Source: Helianthus annuus (Eukaryota > Streptophyta > Magnoliopsida > Asterales > Asteraceae). From it: DNA of 64,000 bases. The notes under the pieces were generated by a model. That model was not told where the DNA came from, searched no databases, and was given only the letters and a program-made list of their open reading frames with translations. The stretch is from NCBI RefSeq assembly GCF_002127325.2, contig NC_035437.2, positions 166,686,263 through 166,750,262 of the forward strand. The letters are read 5' to 3'. Both the position numbers and the translations under genes were made by a program. Of this stretch, positions 1-9,225 are shown piece after piece (position 1 is the stretch's first letter; every line of letters starts with the position of its first letter).

Positions 1-287
1 AGGTGCTTATATAAGGAGAATTATGTAGAGGCCATGAGGTTACACACTTAATCAGACAACCTAATCATAACATCATCATTATCATCGACCTCCCTCTCCA
101 TAGCCGATTCCCTTGTCGGTTTTCTTAGTCACCATCATCAGTCAGCACCCTAAGGAGGAACCAGATCACACTGACAATTATGTCTAACGGGATGTCATCT
201 TCTCTGACTGGATTCTCCACTGCACTGTCTGCTGTAACATGTATGTTTTCATGTTTTCCATTATGATTAAACAGAACTGATCCAACA
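1..287 (+). repeat. 5' LTR (partial) of first Copia element
   Basis: It matches 4600-4886 base for base except for five substitutions and ends in CCAACA, just before the primer-binding site. It includes a TATATAAGG motif near position 9, a plausible core promoter. Confidence 0.93.
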
Positions 288-289
288 TG

Positions 290-301
290 TGGTATCAGAG
301 C
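290..301 (+). other. Primer-binding site (initiator tRNA-Met type)
   Basis: TGGTATCAGAGC two bases after the LTR end is the usual plant Copia and Gypsy primer-binding site, complementary to the 3' end of initiator tRNA-Met. The same motif follows the 5' LTRs at 7387 and 20048. Confidence 0.9.
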
Positions 302-824
302 ATATGTTGATTAGTCAGTTCTGTTTTCTATCCGTAAATCTGGATTAAAACTGGAAAGCAGGTTTTAAAACGATAATTAAATTCGTTTTTCTGTCATCCG
401 AAATCATTAACTGTTCGATTTCTGTCATCCGGAATGGCATCTCGGATGACATGTTCATTCTTATGTTACTGTCCGAGATCATAATGTTCAAGTATTGTTT
501 AAATGATTGATAAATTCCCAGATTTCGGATATAGTATTAAGGTTATTTTGAATTTAGGGTTCATCATGTTCTTAGTTAAAATTCGAAATTTCCTTTATGT
601 TTAGGAATATAATTTGAATTGTGGAATGTTTTCCTAGTTTTGATCTAATTTTATCTAATAAGCTTTTCGAAATCTGTTAATAGGATAAACAGATTATGAT
701 TTTCGAAATTTTCTGATAAAATTAGATCAATGATAAAATAGGAAACTCTATCACAATTCCTAAGATTTCGAATTTTCTGTTATGTTTTCACATTAACAGC
801 TGTAACAGCTTGAAGAACACATTA

Positions 825-1165
825 CGGATGATCATTTCGGACGAACATTGTTCGCCCATTACGGATCAGCAACCGTCTGATCATTCCGGATGAACATTGT
901 TCGCCCATTACGGATCAGCAACTGACCATTTCGGATGAATCTCGGACTAAGCATTACTATCCGAAATCATCCGAAATCCATCACGGATCATCAAGAACTG
1001 ACCATTTCGAATGAATCTCGGACTAAGTATCATTATCCGAAATCATCCGAAATGACTCGACTTATGCGTCTTGAACACATCCGAAATCATTCGAAATCAT
1101 CCATTTCGGATAGTCCGAAATGATTCGAAATTAGTCATTTCGGATGAATCCAAGACATGATTCAT
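825..1165 (+). repeat. Leader array of short TCCGAAAT / ATTTCGGATGA repeats
   Basis: This stretch of the first Copia leader is made of many imperfect copies of TCCGAAAT and its complement ATTTCGGA, with recurring ATCTCGGACTAAG and ACATTGTTCGCCCATTACGG blocks. The mix of both orientations makes it rich in potential hairpins. No protein-coding content is convincing; the 62-codon open frame at 935-1123 is a by-product of the repeats. Confidence 0.75.
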
Positions 1166-1334
1166 CCGAAATCATGAGTGTTCATAAAATTTGGCAGTGT
1201 ATGTGAACTAAAAGTTCGATCCGCGCTAACGGGTGGTTTGCTATTAAATAATTGGTTTTGTAATTACTTAGTTAATTAATCAGAATCAGATAATGTTTTA
1301 CAAAACCAAAATGGCTTAACTTGAATGAACTTTT

Positions 1335-1599
1335 GATGTATCATTTCTGGCCAAAGCTGACTTGATACATCTACTTATCATTCAACTATTACGAAAGCTA
1401 TGTTGAGTGTGCATCATAAACGTGAATGTCTTAATATCTGGCCAAAGCTGATTTAATTCCTTCATAGATGGCATACTTAACAAGTGCATAACTAAAGTGA
1501 TTGTCTCAATTTCTGGCCAAAGCTGACTTGTTACAATCATTTTGCACACATGCTTAAATGATTACACTTCTGTTCAAAGCTGATTTGTCTTCGTTTAAG
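1335..1599 (+). promoter_or_regulatory. Array of four leader hairpins with a shared loop (first Copia element)
   Basis: Four inverted repeats each present a loop built around TCTGGCCAAAGCTGA. Hairpin 1 has arms 1335-1343 and 1363-1371 (GATGTATCA/TGATACATC). Hairpin 2 has arms 1423-1434 and 1453-1464 (TGAA and TTAA paired around an internal loop). Hairpin 3 has arms 1498-1509 and 1528-1539 (TGATTGT and CAA around a 2x2 internal loop). Hairpin 4 has arms 1553-1566 and 1586-1599 (CTTAAATGA and ACA, one G-U pair). Stem sequences differ between copies but pairing is kept. The loop of the first three contains the self-complementary hexamer TGGCCA. The array lies just upstream of gag. A role in RNA packaging, dimerisation or translation is inference. 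Confidence 0.75.
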
Positions 1600-1741
1600 T
1601 AGAATTTTAACTAAGTCAATTATTTTGATGTTAGTAATAGACAATATCACAACTTCATAATGTAAAATGGTCATTATTTATGCATGCCTTAGTTTAACAT
1701 GCCCTTAGATCACATTAGAACTTCTTCCTAAGTATCATAAC

Positions 1742-2407
1742 TTGCTCATCCTATTTCCACTATCAGCACCAAATCAGGGGATTCCACCTTTGACTGGTGA
1801 TAACTTTGCTGCATGGAAGGATGCCCTCATGCTTACACTTGGATTGCTGGACTTTGATTATGCTCTAAGAGAGAATAAGCCAGCGGACCTTACCACTCAA
1901 AGTACTGCTGCTGAGCAGATAGTTCATGAAAAATGGACTAGGTGTAACCGCATGTCTCTCATGTTCATGAAGCAGTCCATCAGTAATGCAATCAGAGGAG
2001 CCATTCCTGATTCTGAAGATGCTAAAACCTATTTGGAACATGTGGAGGCGCAGTTCAAAGGGACGTCTAAAGCACACGCTAGTACCCTTATTCTCAAGCT
2101 GGTGACAACTAAGTATGATGGGAGGAGCGGCATTCGCGAGCACATCATGATGATGAATGACATGGCCAATAAGCTGAAGGGGCTGGAAATGGAGATCAGT
2201 GATGGTTTCCTTGTTCATTTTGTCATCACTTCGCTTCCTTCATCCTTTGAAGCATTCAAGATCAATTACAACACTCAGAAGGACAAATGGACGATGAGTG
2301 AGCTGGTCGCTACGTGCGTACAGGAGGAAGAGCGTATGGGGATGGATCGCCCTATTGATGTTGCTAACTTCACCACCTCTACAATCAGAACCCATTATAC
2401 CTCATGA
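1742..2407 (+). CDS. gag: Copia gag polyprotein segment (UBN2-type capsid), truncated
   Basis: The reading frame encodes a Copia-type gag capsid region. Near the N-terminus it has PPLTGDNFAAWKDALMLTL, the usual opening of plant Copia gag proteins, followed by the helical UBN2-like domain to about residue 205 (EEERM). The CCHC zinc knuckle that normally follows is absent. The frame runs through the deletion junction near 2370-2385 and stops at 2407. The first codon here is TTG; the first in-frame ATG is about 29 codons later, so the true start is uncertain. In life Gag packages element RNA into cytoplasmic virus-like particles. Confidence 0.8.
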   Translation: MLILFPLSAPNQGIPPLTGDNFAAWKDALMLTLGLLDFDYALRENKPADLTTQSTAAEQIVHEKWTRCNRMSLMFMKQSISNAIRGAIPDSEDAKTYLEHVEAQFKGTSKAHASTLILKLVTTKYDGRSGIREHIMMMNDMANKLKGLEMEISDGFLVHFVITSLPSSFEAFKINYNTQKDKWTMSELVATCVQEEERMGMDRPIDVANFTTSTIRTHYTS

Positions 2408-4121
2408 CGAAGGCACATCAAACGCTCAAAACAAAAACAACGATGAAACCGATAATCCACTCAGGAGGTCATCTAGGCAAAGAAGGCCTACTAATTGGGA
2501 TGATTATGTTACCTACCTGACTGAAATGGATCCCGAAAAGCTTAATGATCCTATCTCTTACAATGAAGCCATTAGCAGTGATCAGTCTTCTGAATGGAAT
2601 AAAGCAATGATTGAAGAGCTTGAATCCATGAAGAAAAATGACGTTTGGGATTTGGTAGAATTACCCAACGGTGTCAAACCCGTAGGATGCAAATGGGTGT
2701 TCAAAACAAAACTGGATCCGAATGGTAACGTTGAACGCTACAAAGCGAGATTGGTTGCAAAGGGCTACACTCAGAAAGAGGGAATTGATTATCAAGAGAC
2801 ATTTTCACCTGTCTCTCATAAAGATTCATTAAGGATCGTCATGGCCCTAGTAGCTCATTTTGATTTAGAGTTACATCAGATGGACGTTAAAACCGCTTTC
2901 CTTAACGAAGACTTGGACGAAGATGTTTACATGAAACAACCTGAAGGCTTTAAACCCGAAGGTCAGGAGCAGCTAGTGTGTAAGTTGAAGAAATCCATTT
3001 ACGGGTTAAAACAAGCATCACGTCAGTGGTACCTCAAGTTTGATGAAGTCATGAAGAAACAAGGTTTTATGAAGAATCAAGTGGATCAATGCACCTACCT
3101 CAAGATGAGTGGGAGCAACTTTACTATACTTGTCCTTTACGTAGATGATATTCTATTGGCAAGTAATAGTTTAGACATGTTGCATGAGTCGAAGCGGTTA
3201 CTCTCGCATTACTTCGACATGAAGGATCTCAGAGATGCTTCTTACGTCATTGGCATCGAAATCCACCGAGATAGACACAAAGGGATCTTAGGATTGTCCC
3301 AGAAGGCTTACATACATCGTGTCCTTACACGGTATAACATGCAACAGTGCAAACCCTCCGTCGCTCCAGTAGTTAAGGGAGATGTTTTCGGTTCATTCCA
3401 GTGTCCGACAACAGAAGTTGAGAAGGAGCAAATGAGCCAGATACCTTATGTGTCAGTAGTCGGGAGCCTGATGTATGCTCAAGTCTGTACTCGCCCAGAT
3501 ATCGCTTATATTGCTGGAATGCTAGGCCGTTATCAGTCTAATCCTGGCCTAGATCACTGGAAAGCAGCTAAGAAGGTACTTCGATATCTGCAAGGGACGA
3601 AAGACTATAAACTGACTTATAGAAGAAGTGATCATTTAGAAGTGGTGGGCTATTCTGATTCTGACTTTGCCAAATGCAAAGATGATAAGAAATCCACTTC
3701 GGGCTATATCTTTATGTTAGCAGGCGGCCCTATTTCATGGAAGAGTCATAAACAACAGTTGACCACAACTTCCACAATGATGGCAGAGTACATTGCTGTT
3801 TATAATGCAACCTGTCATGGAATGTTGCTTAGAAATCTGATCACTGGACTCAAAGTCGTTAATTCCATTTCTAGACCATTGAAGCTTTATTATGATAATT
3901 CAGCTGCCGTTAGTTTCTCGAACAGTAACAGTTCGACTGGAGCTGGTTTATATCTTGATACAAAATATCTGTTCGTACGTGAACGAGTTGAGGAAAATAA
4001 TCTTTGTATCGAGTATATTAGTACTAAAGATATGCTTGCGGATCCGATGACTAAAGGTCTCCCTCCTAAGGTTTACGAAGAACATGTTCGGAATATGGGA
4101 TTTAGTAAAGACCTTATTTAA
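2385..4121 (+). CDS. pol: Copia reverse transcriptase and RNase H (pol remnant, uninterrupted)
   Basis: An open frame with no stops covers the whole RVT_2 reverse transcriptase (from WNKAMIEELESM, with IYGLKQASRQW and the catalytic LYVDDILLAS at about 3135-3164). The RNase H domain follows (GYSDSDFAKCKDDKKSTSGY, ending LADPMTKGLPP). The first residues (RRSSRQRRPTNWDDY) are the linker that normally follows integrase, so protease and integrase have been deleted. The open frame starts at 2298, but the part before about 2385 overlaps gag in another frame. It is not in frame with gag, so the two would not form one polyprotein without recoding. Confidence 0.9.
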   Translation, partial: SEPIIPHDEGTSNAQNKNNDETDNPLRRSSRQRRPTNWDDYVTYLTEMDPEKLNDPISYNEAISSDQSSEWNKAMIEELESMKKNDVWDLVELPNGVKPVGCKWVFKTKLDPNGNVERYKARLVAKGYTQKEGIDYQETFSPVSHKDSLRIVMALVAHFDLELHQMDVKTAFLNEDLDEDVYMKQPEGFKPEGQEQLVCKLKKSIYGLKQASRQWYLKFDEVMKKQGFMKNQVDQCTYLKMSGSNFTILVLYVDDILLASNSLDMLHESKRLLSHYFDMKDLRDASYVIGIEIHRDRHKGILGLSQKAYIHRVLTRYNMQQCKPSVAPVVKGDVFGSFQCPTTEVEKEQMSQIPYVSVVGSLMYAQVCTRPDIAYIAGMLGRYQSNPGLDHWKAAKKVLRYLQGTKDYKLTYRRSDHLEVVGYSDSDFAKCKDDKKSTSGYIFMLAGGPISWKSHKQQLTTTSTMMAEYIAVYNATCHGMLLRNLITGLKVVNSISRPLKLYYDNSAAVSFSNSNSSTGAGLYLDTKYLFVRERVEENNLCIEYISTKDMLADPMTKGLPPKVYEEHVRNMGFSKDLI

Positions 4122-4443
4122 GCATATTGTACTAGCTTATGTTTTATGATTAATGAAATGTCCTCAGTTTGATTTTGTATGTCTTTTAGAATATGTTCAA
4201 CCGGTGTAATGGCATATAGACAAATAAGGTTACAAATCAAACAAAGGGCTTATGCGTATTTTGATCATGATGATTAGGTTTTAAATTAAGACTATAGTAT
4301 GACTAATGGGGTCCTGAGTCGCATAATGATTCAACGGCTGTATTTCTCTGCTATAGTACTTGTTTAAGGCTAAAATGAGGGTTAACTCCTGATCAGGCTT
4401 ATCTAATACTCATGGTAAATGATTACTCGACTAAGTGGGAGAA

Positions 4444-4886
4444 TGTAAGATTAAATATGTTATGTGTTAATATTTAATCTTGTAGCCATTATAATCATTT
4501 ACGTAATATAGATCAAAATATATTATAACCTATTAAATAAATTAGTTGGTAATTGTTGATGGACTATATTACCCTTATTAACTAATTAGGTTTCCTCCTG
4601 GGTGCTTATATAAGGAGAATTATGTAGAGGTCATGAGGTTACACACTTAATCAGACAACCTAATCATAACATCATCATTATCATCGACCTCCCTCTCCAT
4701 AGCCGATTCCCTTGTCGGTTTTCTTAGTCACCATCATCAGTCAGCACCCTAAGGAGGAACCAGATCACACTGACAATTATGTCTAACGGGATGCCATCTT
4801 CTTTGACTGGATTCTCCACTGCACTGTCTGCTGTAACATGTATGTTTTCATGTTTTCCATTATGATTAAACAGAACCGATCCAACA
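4444..4886 (+). repeat. 3' LTR of first Copia element
   Basis: A 443-bp LTR from TGTAAGATTAAATATG to GATCCAACA, preceded by the purine tract AAGTGGGAGAA. The same tract precedes the 3' LTR of the second Copia element, so the two belong to one lineage. Confidence 0.93.
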
Positions 4887-5430
4887 GTTACTTCGATCAA
4901 CAATGATTTATTTATTAAATTGTATTTTAAATATAATCATCATAACATTCTTCATCGATATCATAAAAATTGCACACAACCACGAACCAAATATTAAACA
5001 ATCGTAAACAACATCAAAAGATATTAATTGACTTCAAATTTCTTTAAGCAATATAAGAAACTATGAAACCCATTGTAGGATGTACTATAATAATGTGTCA
5101 TTTAACACTTTTGGCTAGTCGTCTTCAACCATCGTAGAAAAACTATAACCCTTCAAAAGTTGAAAGGTTTGACAAGTAGATAGACAAAGATGAATTTGGA
5201 GATATGTTTAGACTGAACAACGTTGTTAAAAATTCATATACTTTAGACCCTTTTAATCGTTTTACTGTTATTCAAAACATCAAATCAGAAAAAAAAAAAA
5301 AAAAAAACTTTTATTTTGATTGCATCAAAGTAACAATCTCATTTAACTTTGTACCCACCATCCAAAAACCGACTCCCACATCATGTTCCAAAGATGACAT
5401 GTAGCGTGGGGGTTCATTTACTAGTTAATT
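4887..5430. other. Intergenic, AT-rich, no gene seen
   Basis: Contains an 18-base A run near 5289-5306. From about 5355 it holds part of a repeat that recurs near 31243-31460 (shared block GACTCCCACATCATGTTCC and GCGTGGGGGTTCATTT). No convincing open frame. Confidence 0.6.
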
Positions 5431-5911
5431 AAAAAGGAACGTGCAGATTACTAATTCTGAGTGTATGTTTTGCAACTCGGGAGAGGAATCTGCTGAGCAC
5501 ATATTTACAGCATGTCAAGTTGCGGCGATCGTCTGTAATGGTATTATTAATTGGTGTAATATTCCAAATATTTTTGCTTTTTCGACGAAAGATCTTCTCG
5601 GGTTACACAAAGATATTAGAGGTTCGGAGAAGAAGAGGGATGCGGTTCAAGGCATTATAATGACGGTCTGCTGGAGCTTGTGGAGGGCTAGGAATAATGC
5701 TAAATTTTCGAGTGCCCCGGTTAGGATTCATTCCATTGTTAGTGAAGTTAAATCTTTGAGCTTTCTTTGGTTCGCTAATAGGTCTAAACACAAAGGGGTA
5801 GAATGGGGAGATTGGTGTAAATTTGTGAATATGTAATGTTGTAGTTGTTGTTGTCGGCCCAGTTTGGGTCGGCGTTAGTGGTTAATGAAAGTTACTTTCC
5901 AAAAAAAAAAA
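5431..5911 (+). pseudogene. 5'-truncated LINE fragment (zf-RVT region plus 3' tail)
   Basis: The frame 5441-5836 encodes the C-terminal part of a plant L1-type LINE ORF2. It has CMFCNSGEESAEHIFTAC, the zinc-binding reverse transcriptase domain, followed by the conserved W-rich segment (VCWSLWRARNNAKF) and a C-terminal WGDWCKFVNM. Endonuclease and RT core are absent, as expected from 5' truncation on insertion. The end is a 3' UTR with GTTGTTGTTGTCGG and a run of 12 A at about 5900-5911. The flanks continue a repeat that exists without this insert near 31.3 kb, which supports an insertion of about 480 bp. Confidence 0.8.
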
Positions 5912-6919
5912 ATGTCACTCATGTTATGAACTCTATCATGGACCATGTCATAATTTCACTCATGTTATGAACTCTATCATGAGTCATCGTTAAATTTATC
6001 ACGCATGATTGTAAAACTTCTATTAAACCCATTAAGGGAAAGCGATTAGGTTTCAGTTTTTATTAAATTCCCTCTAAAAATGAAAATTTTATTAAATACA
6101 TGGTTTACATAATGTTTTATAGAATTTATATCAATTCAATAAAGTATGAAGTAAAAACTTAATGATATTCATTTTGTTATGCTTCATATGAAGACATACC
6201 ACCATTGTCATGCAATTTCTTTTTGGTACCATTGTCATGCAATTTCTTTTTGGTGGTCCAAGCAATTTGTCGGATATGTCCAACTACATGTGTAACTATA
6301 CAAAAACTAATTAGAAGGAAAAAGAAAAAAAATAAAAGTAACAGAAGTAATGAGGGAAATACCGACCATTTTTTTTTGAAATCAGATGGTTATAACATGT
6401 TTTTCTTAGAACGTCATAATTTTGTTAACAAACGAACTAGCCAATACTAAACTGTTTGGAAGTGTGTTCTAAATACGTTACATTGTTACGTCTATTAATG
6501 AAAACCTGGGTCTTGTAAACAGGCGGTTTAGGTCGGCTTGGCTACTAGGTCAAAATGTGTTCAAGTCATACTCGGTTCGTGTTAAAACAAGTTATAAGCA
6601 AAAAAAGGTTCATATTAAAAGGGCCATTTAAAAAACGTATCAATCTGGGTTAGGTCAAAAGTCAAAACGAGTTATGATCAAAAAGGACTCGATTTGAAAT
6701 GAGGTGTTATTGAAATAAGTTCACCTCCTATATCTTTTTTTAATCACACCTAGTGGCAATGGGTAGAGGTGGTGGCCACAGAGGCATGGTGGTGGTGTTG
6801 CATCGATGCCATTGGTGGCAGCGACGATCACGAGGTGGTGTCAGTGGTAGAGGCGATGACGAGTAGTGGTGGTGGTGGTGCTGGAAGTGTGGCAGTGGAG
6901 TAACTTGAGTAGATTAGTT
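5912..6919. other. Intergenic, old repeat debris
   Basis: 5912-6050 resumes the repeat interrupted by the LINE, with a tandem duplication of the block TCACTCATGTTATGAACTC. 6770-6900 is a GGTGG-rich stretch of low complexity. Open frames here are short and have no recognisable domains. Confidence 0.5.
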
Positions 6920-6924
6920 TGAAC

Positions 6925-7384
6925 TGTTAGAAATAACCCGTTGATGTGGCCTTAGGGATCATTTGGTAACATTACCAATATGACATAACTAGTCCCCGAC
7001 AATTACTTGATGGTAGTAATTGTAATTATTGATTAGTATTAAGGGGCAATTATGATTTCCCTTTAGGTACCATTAATAGAGAAAACATAGAGTTTTATAA
7101 CGGATCACCATTCATGACCATTATTCATTGATCTTTATATATTGATAACAAGTGGTGATCAAAACTCTAGAGTAGAACGCCAATACTAAAAATACTAAAA
7201 TTATCTCTAAGGTGATCCATCAACCTAAGGTACCATAACGGGAATCATGGCTTCATCTTTATTCTCAAAGATAATCATCCCTACAAGTAAGTATCTCTAT
7301 CTTGGTATATATATTTGGATTATGATTGAATAAACATGATTAGGGTTCTACGTTTTTAACCCATGTTTAAAGATATAATCAACA
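6925..7384 (+). repeat. 5' LTR of second Copia element
   Basis: 460 bp, TGTTAGAAATAACCCG to AATCAACA. Immediately preceded by TGAAC, the target duplication. Confidence 0.95.
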
Positions 7385-7386
7385 TG

Positions 7387-7398
7387 TGGTATCAGAGC
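7387..7398 (+). other. Primer-binding site of second Copia element
   Basis: TGGTATCAGAGC two bases after the 5' LTR, complementary to the initiator tRNA-Met 3' end. Confidence 0.9.
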
Positions 7399-8592
7399 TA
7401 TGTTGATTATATCAATCTTATATGATTATGATTTCATGAATTAACTGTGCCATCAGTTTCACCCTTTTGATGTCGATCTTATAATTTATTGCCATTGAGA
7501 TCTTGATGGTTCACTATATTTTAACATTGAGATTGGTTGATTCTAAACCGTGCGATGAACTGATGATGATGGTTATATATTAAATACAAATGGAATGAAA
7601 AGAAAAGAACGAGTCCTCCAAGGGTTCTTTTATGTACTGCCGCCACTGCTTTTTCATCATAACTAATGAAAGTTAAAAAAAAAAAAAAAAAAAAACTAAA
7701 TTTTGATATGTGATTTTGTAAAAATCACTTACTGGATCAATTGGAACCAAACATGTTTTTTACCTTTTTTATAATTTTGATAAAGAATTATTCATCATGA
7801 TTGGTTCTATATTTGAACTTTGACATTTTGAAGATTTTTTTAATGGATTACGATGTCATCATTTAGTTCAATTTGAACTTGTTTGAAATTTGTTTTATAC
7901 GAGAGGAATTGTTATGATTTGTTCCATATCCTTTTTCATATTTAGCTTTGACTTTTCAAACTAAATAAAGATGAGTATATGAAGTATTTGATTGAACTTT
8001 TACATGTTTATGTTACTTGTGAATAAAATAGATAGATATGAGATTTTAATGATTAGTTAAGTAAATAACTTAACCTTTTATTTACATGTCTTAAAATCTA
8101 AGTTTTTGACATAGAAATTAGAATTATATAATGGTAAATTTCAATGTATAGTTAGATGATTAATCAAATGGTATATCCTTTTGGTTTGACATTGAAATTT
8201 TAAATGATACTCTTTTATGTAATTATGTGTATGATAATGAACCTAAAGGTAAGTTGTAATTAATAATTTTTCAATGCACTTGATTATGTATTCATGCATT
8301 CTTGAATTAATCGGTTACAAAGTCCTCATGAATTAATGTTTGAATTTAATGATTGCAATTAATGAATTGATTATAGAAATTCTAGACTATAATCCATGAA
8401 CTGAATAGTTGATTTTGTGCCTAAATGTTTGTACACTTAAAGCCCTTTATATGCAACTTTTATGTGAGATTCTTATTTTGTGAATGGCCCAACTTTAATT
8501 TATACCATTTTATGTGATTATGTGTATTGTTGGATAATGAAACCAACAACGAATTGTTTGATGATGCACATAATAAATTATCAGCCTAATTT

Positions 8593-8640
8593 ACATAAAT
8601 ATTTCATTTCTGGCCCAAAGGTGTTATGTTATATTTATGT
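8593..8640 (+). promoter_or_regulatory. Hairpin with TTTCTGGCCCAAAGG loop upstream of the main array
   Basis: Arms 8593-8602 and 8631-8640 are a perfect 10-bp inverted repeat (ACATAAATAT/ATATTTATGT). Its 28-nt loop contains TTTCTGGCCCAAAGG, close to the loop of the first Copia element rather than to the seven hairpins that follow. Confidence 0.55.
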
Positions 8641-8671
8641 GTTTTACTTTATTATTTATGTGTGTTCATGA

Positions 8672-9200
8672 TACATGAATTTTGGTCAAAGCCAAAGCGA
8701 AGCTAGAGTTCATGTAGAACATTGAGACAGTCTATATTTATGTGTGTTCATAATATGTGAATTATGGTCAAAGTCAAAGCGAAGCCAGAGTTCATGTAGA
8801 ACACTAAAGACGGTCTATTATTTATATCGTTCATAATGCTGAATTTTGGTCAAAGCCAAAGCGAAGCCAAAATTTAGGTAGAACATTAAGCCGAGGTTTA
8901 TTATTTTTTTATCGTTCATAATGCGTGAATTTTGGTCAAAGCCAAAGCGAAGCCAAAATTCAGGCAGAACATTAAGTTGGTTTTATTTATTTATGTTCAT
9001 AATACATGAAATTTGGTCAAAGCCAAAGCGAAGCCAAATTTCATGTAGAGCAATAAGTCAGTTTATTATGTATGTTCATAATGCATAAATTTTGGTCAAA
9101 GCCAAAGCGAAGCCAGATTTATTGTAGAACATCAAGACAATTTGTTATTTATGTACGTTCTTTGAATTTTGGTCAAAGCCAAAGCGAAGCCAAAATTCAG
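8672..9200 (+). promoter_or_regulatory. Array of seven leader hairpins with a near-invariant 17-nt loop
   Basis: Seven units of about 80 bp each carry an inverted repeat closing on the loop TCAAAGCCAAAGCGAAG (one change in copy 2). Arms are: 8672-8685/8703-8716; 8754-8767/8785-8798; 8839-8849/8867-8877; 8923-8935/8953-8965; 9003-9016/9034-9047; 9084-9095/9113-9124; 9163-9172/9190-9199. Copy 5 pairs TACATGAAATTTGG with CCAAATTTCATGTA, while copies 4 and 7 pair TGAATTTTGG with CCAAAATTCA, which is a compensatory change. Copies 1 and 2 use G-U pairs at several changed positions. Loop conserved and stem covarying is the pattern of a selected RNA structure. It lies in the leader before the decayed gag. 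Confidence 0.85.
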
Positions 9201-9225
9201 GTAAAATCTTAAATTAGTCTGTTAT

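Larger units (their letters stand above)
1..4886 (+). mobile_element. Ty1/Copia LTR retrotransposon, 5' LTR cut by window edge, PR/IN-deleted
   Basis: The 3' LTR (4444-4886) and the partial 5' LTR (1-287) align without gaps at an offset of 4599, with 5 differences in 287 bp (about 1.7%). The window therefore starts 156 bp inside the 5' LTR. A Copia-type primer-binding site follows the 5' LTR and a purine tract (about 4433-4443) precedes the 3' LTR. The internal region has a long leader (302-1740), a gag gene, then directly RT and RNase H. Zinc knuckle, protease and integrase are missing, so this copy cannot be autonomous. The left target duplication lies outside the window; the bases after the 3' LTR are GTTAC. 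Confidence 0.93.

Noticed and set aside
935..1123. 62-codon frame in the first Copia leader
   Set aside because: Produced by the TCCGAAAT repeat array, not conserved as protein.
8660..9225. CRISPR-like array of regular repeats
   Set aside because: Plant nuclear context, units are inside a retrotransposon leader, 'spacers' are the arms of hairpins and no cas genes exist.
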